64,000 nt of DNA from JBFMGS01 sp040752635 (GCA_040752635.1 JBFMGS010000003.1:1-64000), one strand, 5' to 3'; numbered from the stretch's first letter, positions 35,961 through 45,336 are shown. Made by a program: numbers and translations. The notes: generated by a model not told the origin, from the letters alone.

Positions 35961-35983
35961 CCTGTAGGCTCCGGGCCTACAGG
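35961..35983. other. 8-bp hairpin downstream of comEC
   Basis: CCTGTAGG and CCTACAGG are separated by 7 bases, 12 bp after the comEC stop. No T-run follows. It may be the 3' end structure of the comEA-comEC transcript. The remaining part of the gap 35786-35960 shows nothing recognisable. Confidence 0.4.
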
Positions 35984-35995
35984 AGGTATAGAATT

Positions 35996-38512
35996 CTACC
36001 CATGTAACCCGGATTCCTTCCGGGGACTGGCTCTTTTCGCCGGCTTTTCCATCCTTCCCAGCGCCGACCTCACCACGACGCGCCGCCCATCGGAGATCAC
36101 AGTCACTGCACCGTCAATGTCTGTGCGGAGCACGCGCATACCCGCCCGGTGGAGGGCACTGATGGTCGTCCCCGCCGGGTGGCCGAACGGGTTTGGGCCG
36201 ACGGACACCACGGCCCAGGTGGCCGAGATTACAGGGAGTACGCTTCCCGGACAGCCCCGTGCAGCGCCGTGGTGAGGCACCTTGAAAACGGCGCACCGGA
36301 GGTCCAGCCTGTTCCCTGCAAGGTGGGAGAGGATTTCCCCACCCGCGTCACCTGTGAGTAGCACGCCAAAGCCGCCGAGAGTGAGCTTCATAACAAGAGA
36401 CCAGTCATTCAGGTCCTGGCTGGAGTGATCCCCGAAGTCTTGCGGCGGATGCAGGACATTGATCCTGACGCCGTCTCCCAGATCTATGAATCCTCCTTTC
36501 ACCATTTCAAGGACTCGCACGTTTCTCTCGGCTGCCAGGCGGTCAAGTTCCCTATCGATGTTCGGCCTCACGGACTGGGGCAAAGCAGGCTTTACCAGAA
36601 CGCCTACCCTGCACGACTTGAGCACCGCCATGAGGCCGGAGATATGGTCGTAATGCGGGTGGGTGCCGACCACGACATCGAGGCGTCTGACCCCTCGCCG
36701 GAGGAGAAATGGTACCACGACTTCGCTGCCAGGATCCTGGTCGGCGCCCGGCCATCCGCCGCCGTCCACGAGAACCGTGCGCCCGGACGGGCTCCGTAGG
36801 AATACCGAGTCGCCCTGCCCGACAGAAAGGAAGACCGTTTCAAGAAAAGCAGGCTTGAGCACAGCAATCCACACCGCCGCCGCGGCTATCACAGCCATAA
36901 GGAGCGGCAAGTGTCGGCGCGCAGCGTGGATCCTGCGAAGCACTCGTCGTGAGCAGCCGAGCAACACAAGGGCAAGATAGCAAACGAGCACCAACCACAA
37001 CGGGGGGCGGGCCACAGTGATCGAACCAAAAGGGACGCGTGCAAGAAGATCTATTGTGCCTTCGAGCGCGGATAAGATGAGAGCGTTGGCCGCGTTCAGG
37101 GGAAAGGCGAGCGCGCGACAGACGGCTCCTGCAAGGCCTGCCGAAAACCCGATGGTCACCGCGATTCCAGACATGGTAACGCACGGAATGTTGGCGATTG
37201 CCGCGATGGGAGCAATCCGACCGAAGTACCAGGCGACAAGCGGCATGGCGCCGATTTGCGTGGAAAGGGACACCGCAAAAGCCCTGGCAAAAGGCACAGG
37301 CAAACGGCGAAGCGCCCGCTCGATCCGAGGGGCAAACTGAAGTATGCTGTAGACGACTGCAAAGGACAACTGCGCTCCCGCGTCAAAGACCGACAGAGGA
37401 CTTGCGGCCGCCATGACAAGACCCGCGAGATAGAGCGCGCTTCGCGCACTCACCTTTCGACCGGAAACTCCTGCTGCTACTGCAAATGAGAACATCAGGG
37501 CAGCTCGCACCACCGACGGCCGAAGTCCGCACCCAAGGGCGTAGATCCAGACGCCCGCCGCAACGAAAGTGGCAGCGGCGGAGACGGGAAGCCGTAGCGC
37601 TGAGAATAGACCGTAAAGGACAACCGCGATGAAACCCACATGAAGCCCGGATACGGCGAAAAGATGAGAAGTGCCGGTGGCCTGGAGCTTCTCCTCCATC
37701 CCGGAGGGGGGTGACCCGAAAAGCATCCCGCATAAGATGGCAGCATGGTGTGGCTCAAGGGTGGCCCGGGTGACCGCGGTGATACGCCCTCTGAGGGAGG
37801 TTGCTGCCCGGACGAGAATCCCGAGATCGGCCGTACCGAGCAAATGGACATCGTCCGGGCTTCTTACGTATACCGTGCCCGATATACCCTGTCGTCTCAG
37901 GATGACCCGCATATCAGGCTCACCCGGGTTCGCCGGAGCCCTGGGTGGGTAGAACCTCCCTCTCACCCTGACCCTCGCTCCGGGCAAGAACGGACCTTCG
38001 TCGGTCCGGCCCTGCTTGCCCGTGATGAGAAGGTGCACCCCCGCCGGCCGCCTGTCGCCCCCAATCTCCTCCACTTTCACAACAGCGCGCCACCGGCTGT
38101 CAGAGGTTGCCTCCGGAAAGCCTGTGACGACCCCGGTGAAGTCAAATGCGCGGGAGGAGGCATACTGCGCGAAGGCCCGGTCGCACGGCCGCGGCAGCGT
38201 TGACACGGCCATCACCATGGCGCCCGCAAGCATGGTGCCGGTGCAGAGCGAAGCCAGCCTGCGCAAGTCCTGTGGAAGCCCTTGGGCACATCTGCGGCAC
38301 ACAGGCCAGCAGATCGTTGCGGCAAGGCAGACTCCGAGCGCCCAGGCGAAGAGCTTGCCCCATATGTCCATCATCGCCGCTCCAACGCAGAAAAGGACCA
38401 CGGCGTAGAGTAGAACGCTCTCTCGTTGCATCCATGAGGCAACCCCTCTCACGGTGGGGCGGGCATCCACACGCATGCCTGGGAAGACGCCAGGCCCCCT
38501 GCAAGGATTCAT
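35996..38512 (-). CDS. comEC: DNA uptake channel protein ComEC/Rec2
   Basis: Predicted membrane channel for single-stranded DNA in natural transformation. The 838-residue protein has N-terminal helices and an OB-like DUF4131 domain (about 50-215), the ComEC channel core (about 250-530, with HAAILCGMLFGSP and FAVSGLHVGFIAVVLYG) and a C-terminal metallo-beta-lactamase domain (about 555-810) with THPHYDHISG and LLTGDAGG. All parts are present, so it looks functional. The start is uncertain: ATG at 38512 or ATG at 38431, which has GAGGGG 11 bases upstream. comEA lies 6 bp upstream of the longer form. Confidence 0.95.
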   Translation of the reverse strand: MNPCRGPGVFPGMRVDARPTVRGVASWMQRESVLLYAVVLFCVGAAMMDIWGKLFAWALGVCLAATICWPVCRRCAQGLPQDLRRLASLCTGTMLAGAMVMAVSTLPRPCDRAFAQYASSRAFDFTGVVTGFPEATSDSRWRAVVKVEEIGGDRRPAGVHLLITGKQGRTDEGPFLPGARVRVRGRFYPPRAPANPGEPDMRVILRRQGISGTVYVRSPDDVHLLGTADLGILVRAATSLRGRITAVTRATLEPHHAAILCGMLFGSPPSGMEEKLQATGTSHLFAVSGLHVGFIAVVLYGLFSALRLPVSAAATFVAAGVWIYALGCGLRPSVVRAALMFSFAVAAGVSGRKVSARSALYLAGLVMAAASPLSVFDAGAQLSFAVVYSILQFAPRIERALRRLPVPFARAFAVSLSTQIGAMPLVAWYFGRIAPIAAIANIPCVTMSGIAVTIGFSAGLAGAVCRALAFPLNAANALILSALEGTIDLLARVPFGSITVARPPLWLVLVCYLALVLLGCSRRVLRRIHAARRHLPLLMAVIAAAAVWIAVLKPAFLETVFLSVGQGDSVFLRSPSGRTVLVDGGGWPGADQDPGSEVVVPFLLRRGVRRLDVVVGTHPHYDHISGLMAVLKSCRVGVLVKPALPQSVRPNIDRELDRLAAERNVRVLEMVKGGFIDLGDGVRINVLHPPQDFGDHSSQDLNDWSLVMKLTLGGFGVLLTGDAGGEILSHLAGNRLDLRCAVFKVPHHGAARGCPGSVLPVISATWAVVSVGPNPFGHPAGTTISALHRAGMRVLRTDIDGAVTVISDGRRVVVRSALGRMEKPAKRASPRKESGLHG

Positions 38513-38518
38513 CCGCTT

Positions 38519-39199
38519 TCAGTAGATTGTAACGAGGTCCTTGAGAGCCGCATACTTCTTAGGGCCGATCCCCGATACATCCATGAGTTGCTCAGGCCGC
38601 TCGAACTTCCCGTTCACGTTGCGAAACTCCAGTATCCTCAGGGCAAGCGCCGGCCCTATCCCGGGCAGCATCTCTAGCTCGGCAGCGGTTGCCGTGTTAA
38701 TGTTTACCTTACCAGTAGTTCGTGCGGCGGACGCAGGCGGAGCTTGGCCGGGCGCGTGAGCGGCGTCTACCCCGACTGCTGTGGGTGCCTTGGCCTGCCC
38801 CGGTCGTGGGAGATCCTTTGCCGGAACATAGACCTGTGTCGAATCGACGAGCATGCTCGCCATGTTTACAGACTCCGGGCTTGCATTTCCGGTGAGCCCT
38901 CCAGCGATCATGACGGCATCCGCAACCCGGGACCCGCTCGGGAGAGCGTATACTCCCGGCTTCGCCACGGCGCCACAAACGTGTACGGTGATCAGATTCG
39001 GCTTTTCTTCCTGCGCTCCTGGAGATTCCTGCCTTTCCGCAGCCTCCACCTTACAGCCCGCCTCACCAGGCACCGGGCCCTGGTCGACCACAACGTCCGG
39101 GCGCCTCATCTGCTTTACAGTCAGGACCAGGCTTCCTGCAATGAACGCCACGAGCAACACAGCAACAACGAACCTTTGCCGTCCCGATAGACCAGACAC
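38519..39199 (-). CDS. comEA: Competence DNA receptor ComEA
   Basis: Membrane-anchored DNA-binding protein that hands DNA to ComEC. The 226-residue product has one N-terminal helix (about 9-29), an SLBB domain (about 75-130: VHVCGAVAKPGVYALPSG) and a C-terminal helix-hairpin-helix pair (VNINTATAAELEMLPGIGPA, MDVSGIGPKKYAAL). The GTG at 39199 is preferred, with GGGAGG 8 bases upstream. comEA and comEC form the uptake operon. Confidence 0.95.
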   Translation of the reverse strand: MSGLSGRQRFVVAVLLVAFIAGSLVLTVKQMRRPDVVVDQGPVPGEAGCKVEAAERQESPGAQEEKPNLITVHVCGAVAKPGVYALPSGSRVADAVMIAGGLTGNASPESVNMASMLVDSTQVYVPAKDLPRPGQAKAPTAVGVDAAHAPGQAPPASAARTTGKVNINTATAAELEMLPGIGPALALRILEFRNVNGKFERPEQLMDVSGIGPKKYAALKDLVTIY

Positions 39200-39514
39200 C
39201 TCCATCACCTCCCATGCTGTCATCGACGTTACGCGGGAGGATTCAATTCCTGGCCCAAACTTCCTCCAATGTCATCCTAACCCATACGGGCGGTTTAGGG
39301 GTAGTGCAAGAGGGCCCCATATCCTGGCAAATAGCCGAATCGTAGCATATGGACACACTGCCTGCTTTGGGACAGGGTGCCGGCGACTGTAGAAGGTTTC
39401 GCGCTTGTCACTTTCGAGCAGGAGGTACCGAGTGCAACACCGAGGGCCTTGAGTAGAGTCCGTATGCGAAGGAGCCAAGTGGATTCCAGGCGGCGAGCCC
39501 GGTCGCTTGCGGTA
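39200..39514. other. Intergenic stretch without recognised genes
   Basis: This holds the upstream region of comEA. A possible minus-strand TTGCAC, 17 bp, TATGGG lies around 39275-39305 and is weak. TGCAACACCG at 39431 resembles half of the REP-like unit. No coding or RNA gene was found. Confidence 0.5.
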
Positions 39515-39552
39515 GAAAAAAGAAACCCCCCGCCTTGAGTTACGACGGGAGG
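39515..39552 (-). terminator. Intrinsic terminator of tRNA-Ala
   Basis: Minus strand: a 9-bp stem (39552-39544 with 39534-39526, two G-U pairs) followed by TTTCTTTTTT. It lies about 50 bp after the tRNA 3' end. Confidence 0.85.
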
Positions 39553-39603
39553 TAGCTTTAATAAGACAGTGGCTGCTGCTAAGGGAAATGTAAAAGGACA
39601 AAA

Positions 39604-39679
39604 TGGTGGAGACGATGGGAATCGAACCCACGACCTCGTGAATGCCATTCACGCGCTCTCCCAACTGAGCTACGTCCCC
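39604..39679 (-). tRNA. tRNA-Ala (anticodon GGC)
   Basis: A 76-nt cloverleaf with encoded CCA. The acceptor stem GGGGACG/CGTCTCC has the G3-U70 pair that marks alanine tRNAs. The D-arm contains GCTCAGTTGGGAGAGC, the anticodon stem CGTGA/TCACG encloses loop ATGGCAT (anticodon GGC), and the T-arm has GGTTCGAATCC. It is expressed from its own promoter at 39735 and ends at the terminator at 39515, a one-tRNA unit. Confidence 0.97.
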
Positions 39680-39734
39680 ACACCCGCGAGACTCAAGGGC
39701 GAGCATGCCCTGCCACGTCCGCCGAGCCACTGCG

Positions 39735-39764
39735 ATTATAGCAGAGAGAGACCCCCGAAGTCAA
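39735..39764 (-). promoter_or_regulatory. Promoter of tRNA-Ala
   Basis: Minus strand TTGACT (39764-39759), 18-bp spacer, TATAAT (39740-39735) with TGC before the -10. The TGA stop of rsfS is inside the -35 hexamer. Start near 39728, about 48 nt before the tRNA. Confidence 0.85.
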
Positions 39765-40216
39765 GAGCCTGAAGCGGGGTTTGTGCCTGCAGTGGGGTTC
39801 CCCGTTGCCGGGCTCGCAGCCTGGGTTGCGGGACTCTTTAGCGTCCGCGCGCCCCTGTACAGGCGTTCCAGGTCATAGTACTCGCGCTCCCGGACGTGGA
39901 ATACGTGGACCACCGTATCCGCGTAGTCCAGGATGATCCACCCCGCCTCCACCGTACCCTCCCGGTGCAGGGGCAACACGCTTCTGTCCTTGAGCTCTTC
40001 TAGAATTGCATCGGTGATTGCCTTAACATGCGTGCTCGTCGTTCCACTTGCAAGCACGAAATAGTCGGCGATAATCGTCAACTCGTGGACATCGAGTAAC
40101 ACGACATCCAGGGCTTTCTTCGCTTCAGCGGCAGCACGCGCCGCCTCCGCGATGGATAGCGCGTCTATACCTGCCTGCCTCCTTACTGCAACGGCGTTTC
40201 GCGTCTCGTACTTCAA
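39761..40216 (-). CDS. rsfS: Ribosomal silencing factor RsfS
   Basis: Binds L14 of the 50S subunit and blocks subunit joining in starvation. The core AEAKKALDVVLLDVHELTII, then ADYFVLASGTTSTHVKAI and WIILDYADTVVHVFHVRERE, is typical. A low-complexity Ala/Thr/Pro tail of about 25 residues follows. The usual ATG/GTG is missing: the only standard codon upstream is TTG at 40216, with no ribosome site. A perfect AAGGAGG (40184-40178) is followed after 9 bases by ATA at 40168, and IDALSIAEAA is what the family's first residues look like. yqeK, usually between nadD and rsfS, is absent here. Confidence 0.92.
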   Translation of the reverse strand: MKYETRNAVAVRRQAGIDALSIAEAARAAAEAKKALDVVLLDVHELTIIADYFVLASGTTSTHVKAITDAILEELKDRSVLPLHREGTVEAGWIILDYADTVVHVFHVREREYYDLERLYRGARTLKSPATQAASPATGNPTAGTNPASGS

Positions 40217-40313
40217 GGCGAGACCGCACCGGGCTCCCCTCTATCCCCCACCGTGCACCCCGCATTGTTTTTCCGGAACGTCGTTGCCCGCCATCTTGTT
40301 CCGTCGAACTCCC

Positions 40314-40574
40314 CTAATACCTCGCCTGGCGGGGCCTCGCTTCGTTGACAATGATCTGTCTGCCGCGGAGCTCCATGCCGTTCATGGTAGCAACCACTCG
40401 ATCCACGTCCTCATCGTCGATCTCAACAAACCCGAACCCCCTCGACCTTCCGGTCTCTCTGTCAGTAATCACTCTTGTGCTCTTCACGTCGGCAACCGTT
40501 CGAAACGCCTCGCCAAGCTCCTCATCAGTTACGGACCAGGGCAGGTTTCCCACATACAGGGTTCTTGTCACCAT
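40314..40574 (-). CDS. RRM-type RNA-binding protein
   Basis: Small single-domain RNA-recognition-motif protein of 86 residues. RNP2 is TLYVGNLPWS (residues about 4-13) and RNP1 is RGFGFVEI (about 45-52); both carry the aromatic residues that stack on RNA. Short RRM proteins like this are common in cyanobacteria and found in some Firmicutes, with post-transcriptional roles. The ATG has TGGAGGTG 3 bases upstream. An intrinsic terminator lies only 21 bp before the start, after a long leader with its own promoter, so expression is likely controlled by read-through. Position between nadD and rsfS replaces the usual yqeK. Confidence 0.93.
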   Translation of the reverse strand: MVTRTLYVGNLPWSVTDEELGEAFRTVADVKSTRVITDRETGRSRGFGFVEIDDEDVDRVVATMNGMELRGRQIIVNEARPRQARY

Positions 40575-40595
40575 GCGTCACCTCCAGATGATTGT

Positions 40596-40629
40596 GAAAG
40601 AAAAACCAAGGTTGCAAGATACCTTGGTT
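40596..40629 (-). terminator. Intrinsic terminator or attenuator before the RRM gene
   Basis: Minus strand: 9-bp perfect stem AACCAAGGT/ACCTTGGTT (40629-40621 with 40612-40604), 8-base loop, then TTTCTTTC. It ends 21 bp upstream of the RRM ATG. Confidence 0.88.
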
Positions 40630-40861
40630 CTCCATCCGCGCATATAGACTTCTGATCGCGGTGCGGCCCTGTCCCCGCCGTAACCTGGCCGCTGTGCTAC
40701 AAACGGGCTCTGACTATCCCCCGATCGGTTCCCAACTACGGAAAGACCCGAACCACGGAAACCCGCAAAACACGTACGAGACCGGGAAGGATGTTTTCAA
40801 TTGGTCCCGCGAGTCGGCGCACCTTTATGACACCTGGCTAAACCCCCAATTCCTACCTTAC
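40596..40861 (-). ncRNA. Candidate small RNA or cis-regulatory leader (about 265 nt)
   Basis: Bounded by a strong promoter (40868-40896) and an intrinsic terminator (40596-40629). Several pairings are visible in the RNA, such as AATTGG/CCAATT near its 5' end, GGTTTCC/GGGAACC in the middle and CCGCG/CGCGG near 40657 and 40636. Bases 40657-40670 on the minus strand match 12 of 14 positions of the T-box consensus AGGGUGGNACCGCG, but no stem I features were recognised. There is no open reading frame with a ribosome site. It could be a free sRNA or an attenuator for the RRM gene. Confidence 0.6.
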
Positions 40862-40867
40862 GGGCTT

Positions 40868-40896
40868 ATTATATCACCGAAAGTACTTCTTGTAAA
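40868..40896 (-). promoter_or_regulatory. Strong promoter for the leader/ncRNA
   Basis: Minus strand TTTACA (40896-40891), 17-bp spacer, TATAAT (40873-40868) with TGA directly before the -10 (extended). It lies 26 bp past the nadD stop. Confidence 0.85.
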
Positions 40897-40921
40897 CCGC
40901 CACCGGGAGCAAACTGCCGCC

Positions 40922-41569
40922 TCACCAGTAAAGTCCGGCCTTTCTTATGTAGTTTTCCACGCTTTCCGGAAGGAGATAGCGGATGGGATCCCCCTGTCGC
41001 ACCCGCGCCCTGATATCCGTGGACGAGATTGCAAGCGCGGGTACCTCCACGACGAAAACACCGTGGGTCGCGATGCGACGCGCCTCCGAAAGCTCCGTCT
41101 CGAGACGCGCCATGCAGTATCCCGGCCGGGTGGCGACGATGAAAGCACACGTCTTTAGAAGCTCGTGTGCGTCCTTCCAGGTGAATATCTCGACTGCAGC
41201 GTCGGCGCCCGTGATAAAGAATATCTCGGCCCCGGGCGCACACTCCCTTTGAAACTGCCTGACTGTATCGATGGTGTAGGAAGGTCCCGTTCTGTCAAGC
41301 TCCACCCGCGACACCTCGAAGTACGGGTTGGTCACAGTTGCGAGGACAGTCATCATGAACCTGTCTCTGCCGGGCGATATCTGTATCCCTTGTTTATGAG
41401 GAGGGACACCGGACGGCACGAATACAACGACCTCGAGCTGGAATTTCACCCTTGCGACCTCGGCAGTGACAAGATGCCCGTAATGAATCGGGTCGAATGT
41501 GCCACCCATGAGGCCGATCCTCTGCGCTCTTGAGATGTCCTTTCTAAGGAGCGAGTTCCCCTCTACCAC
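40922..41569 (-). CDS. nadD: Nicotinate-nucleotide adenylyltransferase
   Basis: Forms deamido-NAD from nicotinate mononucleotide and ATP. The 215-residue product has the nucleotidyltransferase motifs GLMGGTFDPIHYGHL at the N-terminus and ISSTDIRARVRQGDPIRYLL near the C-terminus. The GTG start has GGGGG 8 bases upstream and follows obgE by 12 bp. It is followed by a strong promoter for the next unit, so it is the last gene of the rplU-rpmA-obgE-nadD run. Confidence 0.96.
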   Translation of the reverse strand: MVEGNSLLRKDISRAQRIGLMGGTFDPIHYGHLVTAEVARVKFQLEVVVFVPSGVPPHKQGIQISPGRDRFMMTVLATVTNPYFEVSRVELDRTGPSYTIDTVRQFQRECAPGAEIFFITGADAAVEIFTWKDAHELLKTCAFIVATRPGYCMARLETELSEARRIATHGVFVVEVPALAISSTDIRARVRQGDPIRYLLPESVENYIRKAGLYW

Positions 41570-41581
41570 GCCCGAGGCCCC

Positions 41582-42610
<1,029 letters not shown>

Positions 42611-42685
42611 CTATCTTTCCCCGTTTCTTATCTTCGACGCCCTAACCTGCTTACCTGCCAGCCATAGGTCAGGCAGACGCGACAA

Positions 42686-42720
42686 CCCCCCGCAGGCCTT
42701 CCAGTGACGCCTGCGAGGGG
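42686..42720 (-). other. Stem-loop between rpmA and obgE
   Basis: GCAGGC/GCCTGC extended by CCCC/GGGG around a bulge, with an 11-base loop. On the minus strand it follows the rpmA stop by about 60 bp. The tail GGGGTTGTC is not a good T-run, so it is more likely a partial terminator or a stability hairpin. Confidence 0.5.
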
Positions 42721-42779
42721 CTTCTCATTCAAGCCTTTAGAAACGATAAACAACGTTCGGTGGGGCCACGTAGCAGCAT

Positions 42780-43049
42780 CTAAGCGGTCTCGATCTCTAC
42801 AGGATACACGCTGACACGCTTTCTGTCCCTGCCGCATCTCTCATAGGCCACCTGGCCGTCAACCTTCGCGAAAAGCGTGTCGTCGCTCCCAACGCCAACA
42901 TTTGCGCCGGGGCGCATTCTCGTGCCACGCTGCCTCACCAGGATGCTCCCGGCAAGGACGTACTCGCCTGCGTGCTCCTTGACCCCGAGCCTCTTGGACC
43001 GCGAATCGCGGCCATTTCTGGAGCTACCAACGCCTTTCTTGTGAGCCAT
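42780..43049 (-). CDS. rpmA: 50S ribosomal protein L27
   Basis: Peptidyl-transferase-centre protein of the large subunit. The 89-residue product starts [20 protein letters not shown], so its N-terminus matches the mature form. Most Firmicutes encode an extra cleavable N-terminal peptide that is removed by protease Prp, whose gene lies between rplU and rpmA. Both are missing here: the gap to rplU is 84 bp. The ATG has a GGTGGAG site upstream. Confidence 0.97.
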   Translation of the reverse strand: MAHKKGVGSSRNGRDSRSKRLGVKEHAGEYVLAGSILVRQRGTRMRPGANVGVGSDDTLFAKVDGQVAYERCGRDRKRVSVYPVEIETA

Positions 43050-43133
43050 CTATCTCCACCTCCTCACATCAGACAAAGGACCAAAGGACACAAACGGCGA
43101 CTCCGCGCGCACCGTTCGCGGCGCAACGCGGCG

Positions 43134-43448
43134 CTACGCTTCGATCTTTTGTACGCGCACTTCCGTGTATGGCTGCCTGTGGCCGTAACGTCTTCGGTAG
43201 TTCTTCTTTGCCTTGTACTTGAAGACGAAGATCTTGCGCGCCTTGCCGTGAGCGATCACACTGGCGACCACCCTTGCTCCAGGGACATGAGGCGCTCCCA
43301 CCTTGACCCCGCCGTCCTTATCGGACACCACGAGCACCCGATCGAACTCCACGGGCTCGCCGGGTTCGGCCGAAACCCGCTCGACCCGAAGCACATCGCC
43401 TTCACTCACCCGATATTGTTTGCCGCCTGTCTCTATCACCGCGTACAT
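43134..43448 (-). CDS. rplU: 50S ribosomal protein L21
   Basis: Binds 23S rRNA with L20. The 104-residue product begins [20 protein letters not shown] and ends with [19 protein letters not shown], as in L21. It is first in the rplU-rpmA-obgE run, with a consensus promoter in the end of rng and a leader of about 107 nt in which an L21-type autoregulatory structure could lie (not demonstrated). The ribosome site AGGAG is upstream. Confidence 0.97.
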   Translation of the reverse strand: MYAVIETGGKQYRVSEGDVLRVERVSAEPGEPVEFDRVLVVSDKDGGVKVGAPHVPGARVVASVIAHGKARKIFVFKYKAKKNYRRRYGHRQPYTEVRVQKIEA

Positions 43449-43561
43449 CCGCTTCCAAGTCTCCTCTCGCTATGTCTCGCCGGAACCAGGCACACCCGCG
43501 CATAAGCCGGCGTGTTTCAAGCCCGCACCGAGCGGCACGGCGACACGCGCCCACATGACCG

Positions 43562-43591
43562 AGTTTACCACATCCGGCACATGCCTGTCAA
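43562..43591 (-). promoter_or_regulatory. Sigma-A promoter for rplU
   Basis: Minus strand TTGACA (43591-43586), 18-bp spacer, TAAACT (43567-43562). It overlaps the rng stop codon region and gives a leader of about 107 nt before rplU. Confidence 0.8.
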
Positions 43592-45336
43592 ACGCCGGTG
43601 TTGCCCGCATGCAGGCTGGTCTCCGCGGCCGCGTCGTCTCCAGAGTCGGCCGGCCTGGCCCTGGCATAGGTCCGAAAGACCTTAGCGATCTCCACCTTGA
43701 CCCGCTTGCCCACAAGTTTGCCCGCTCCATCGATGTCCACGATGTACCCGTCTATCCGGGTGATGCCGTTAGTCGGGTTCGATGCGTGGGGTTCCTGCAC
43801 CTCGACCTCGAGAATATCCCCGACGCTCACCGGGAGCGCGCGCTTTTGCACGTCCTCTCTGCTTCCGGTGGCCGCTATGTCCATGTCCTCAATGTGTAAC
43901 GCGGGGTTGCCTTTGACATAGATCACTTTGCCTGTTTCTTGCTCTATCCTGGAGAGATTGCTGCCGCCCTGCCCGATCAGGAGCGCGGCTACGCTGGGAT
44001 GGAGCGTCACAAGCATAGCCTCCTCGTGCATCCTGCCTGCGACCCGCCGAAGCTCCTTCTCGGCCCGAAGAGCAAGCGTTTCCTCGGACAGCACCCGCCC
44101 ACGCCCATCGCAATACGGACACGCTCGAGACAACACGTCTTCCAGGCCGGGCCGAGTTTTCTTGCGGGTCATTTCGAGAAGCCCGAGATGCGTGAACCCG
44201 AGGACCGTCGCCCGGGTCTTGTCCTTCCGCAGTTCCTCCTCTAATCTTCTTATCACTTGCTGACGCGCTTCTTCCGAATCCATGTCGATGAAATCGATTA
44301 TGATGATGCCCCCGATGTTCCTCAACCTGAGCTGGTGGGCAATCTCGCTCGCGGCCTCGAGGTTCGTCTTGAGAACCGTGTCCTGAAGGCTGGTCGTGCC
44401 GATATAGCGGCCCGTGTTGACATCGATGCTCGTTAAGGCCTCCGTGTGGTCGAACACGAGGTACCCGCCGCACGACAGCCACACCCTGTGTCTGAGCGCC
44501 TTCTCTATCTCTTCTTCGACTCCGTAACGGTCGAAAAGGGGCTCGTCTCCCGCATAGTATTTGAGCTTGCCTTTGAGTTGGGGAGACATGATGTTCAAGA
44601 GTTCCTGCGCCTTCTCGAACTCATGCTCATCGTCAACGATGAACGCATCCACATCCTCTGTGAAGAGGTCTCTCATTATCCGGTATATGAGATCGTAATC
44701 ACGGTGCAGAAGCGCCGGCGCTGGAGTCCGCCGGGCCTTCAGCTTGATCCGACGCCACATCTTCACGAGGAAGTCGATCTCCTGCGAGATCTCTCTTTCG
44801 TCTTTACCTTCGGCGGCCGTCCGAACTATGACCCCGCACCCGCGCGGTTTCGCCCTGGAGGCTATCTTCTTTAGCCTTGCACGCTCCTCATCGCTGGCGA
44901 TCCGCCTGCTCACCCCGACATAGTCCACGGTGGGCATGAGCACAACGTTGCGGCCTGGTAGGGTCACCTGCGTGATGACCCGTGCGCCTTTGGTACCGAT
45001 AGGCTCTTTGGTGATCTGAACGATGATCTGCTGGCCCTCTTTGAGGATATCCTTTATTGAGAGAGCCTTCACGTCCTCGATCTCCAGGTCGTCGTCGTGC
45101 CCTTCGCGGGCTTTCAAAGCGTCTTCTACATAAAGGAAGGCGTTGCGTTCCAAACCCACGTCCACAAAAGCCGCCTGCATGCCGGGAAGCACGTTCTCAA
45201 CGCGGCCCTTGTATATGTTGCCAACATACCTCTTTTGAGTTGACCTCTCGATCTGAATCTCAACCAGCTTTCTGTTCTCTATCACAGCGGCCCGGGTCTC
45301 GCCTGGACCCACGTTCACCAGTATCTCTTTGGACAT
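43588..45336 (-). CDS. rng: Ribonuclease G/E family endoribonuclease
   Basis: Single-strand endoribonuclease for rRNA and mRNA processing. The 582-residue product has an S1 domain (about 38-110: VGNIYKGRVENVLPGMQAAF), the RNase H-like and DNase I-like catalytic region with SIDVNTGRYIG and IIDFIDMDSEEAR holding the two metal-binding Asp, and the zinc-link motif CPYCDGRG. A C-terminal KH/TRAM-like extension follows (about 460-560). Its location ahead of rplU-rpmA is conserved. The ATG has GGAGTG upstream. Confidence 0.95.
   Translation of the reverse strand: MSKEILVNVGPGETRAAVIENRKLVEIQIERSTQKRYVGNIYKGRVENVLPGMQAAFVDVGLERNAFLYVEDALKAREGHDDDLEIEDVKALSIKDILKEGQQIIVQITKEPIGTKGARVITQVTLPGRNVVLMPTVDYVGVSRRIASDEERARLKKIASRAKPRGCGVIVRTAAEGKDEREISQEIDFLVKMWRRIKLKARRTPAPALLHRDYDLIYRIMRDLFTEDVDAFIVDDEHEFEKAQELLNIMSPQLKGKLKYYAGDEPLFDRYGVEEEIEKALRHRVWLSCGGYLVFDHTEALTSIDVNTGRYIGTTSLQDTVLKTNLEAASEIAHQLRLRNIGGIIIIDFIDMDSEEARQQVIRRLEEELRKDKTRATVLGFTHLGLLEMTRKKTRPGLEDVLSRACPYCDGRGRVLSEETLALRAEKELRRVAGRMHEEAMLVTLHPSVAALLIGQGGSNLSRIEQETGKVIYVKGNPALHIEDMDIAATGSREDVQKRALPVSVGDILEVEVQEPHASNPTNGITRIDGYIVDIDGAGKLVGKRVKVEIAKVFRTYARARPADSGDDAAAETSLHAGNTGV

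Noticed and set aside
39272..39730. Minus-strand frame crossing the tRNA-Ala gene
   Set aside because: It reads through the tRNA, its terminator and its promoter and has no family similarity.
40657..40670. A true T-box riboswitch upstream of the RRM gene
   Set aside because: Only the 14-nt T-box-like string was found; the specifier stem and other conserved elements were not recognised, and the regulated gene is not amino-acid-related. Kept only as an option to test.
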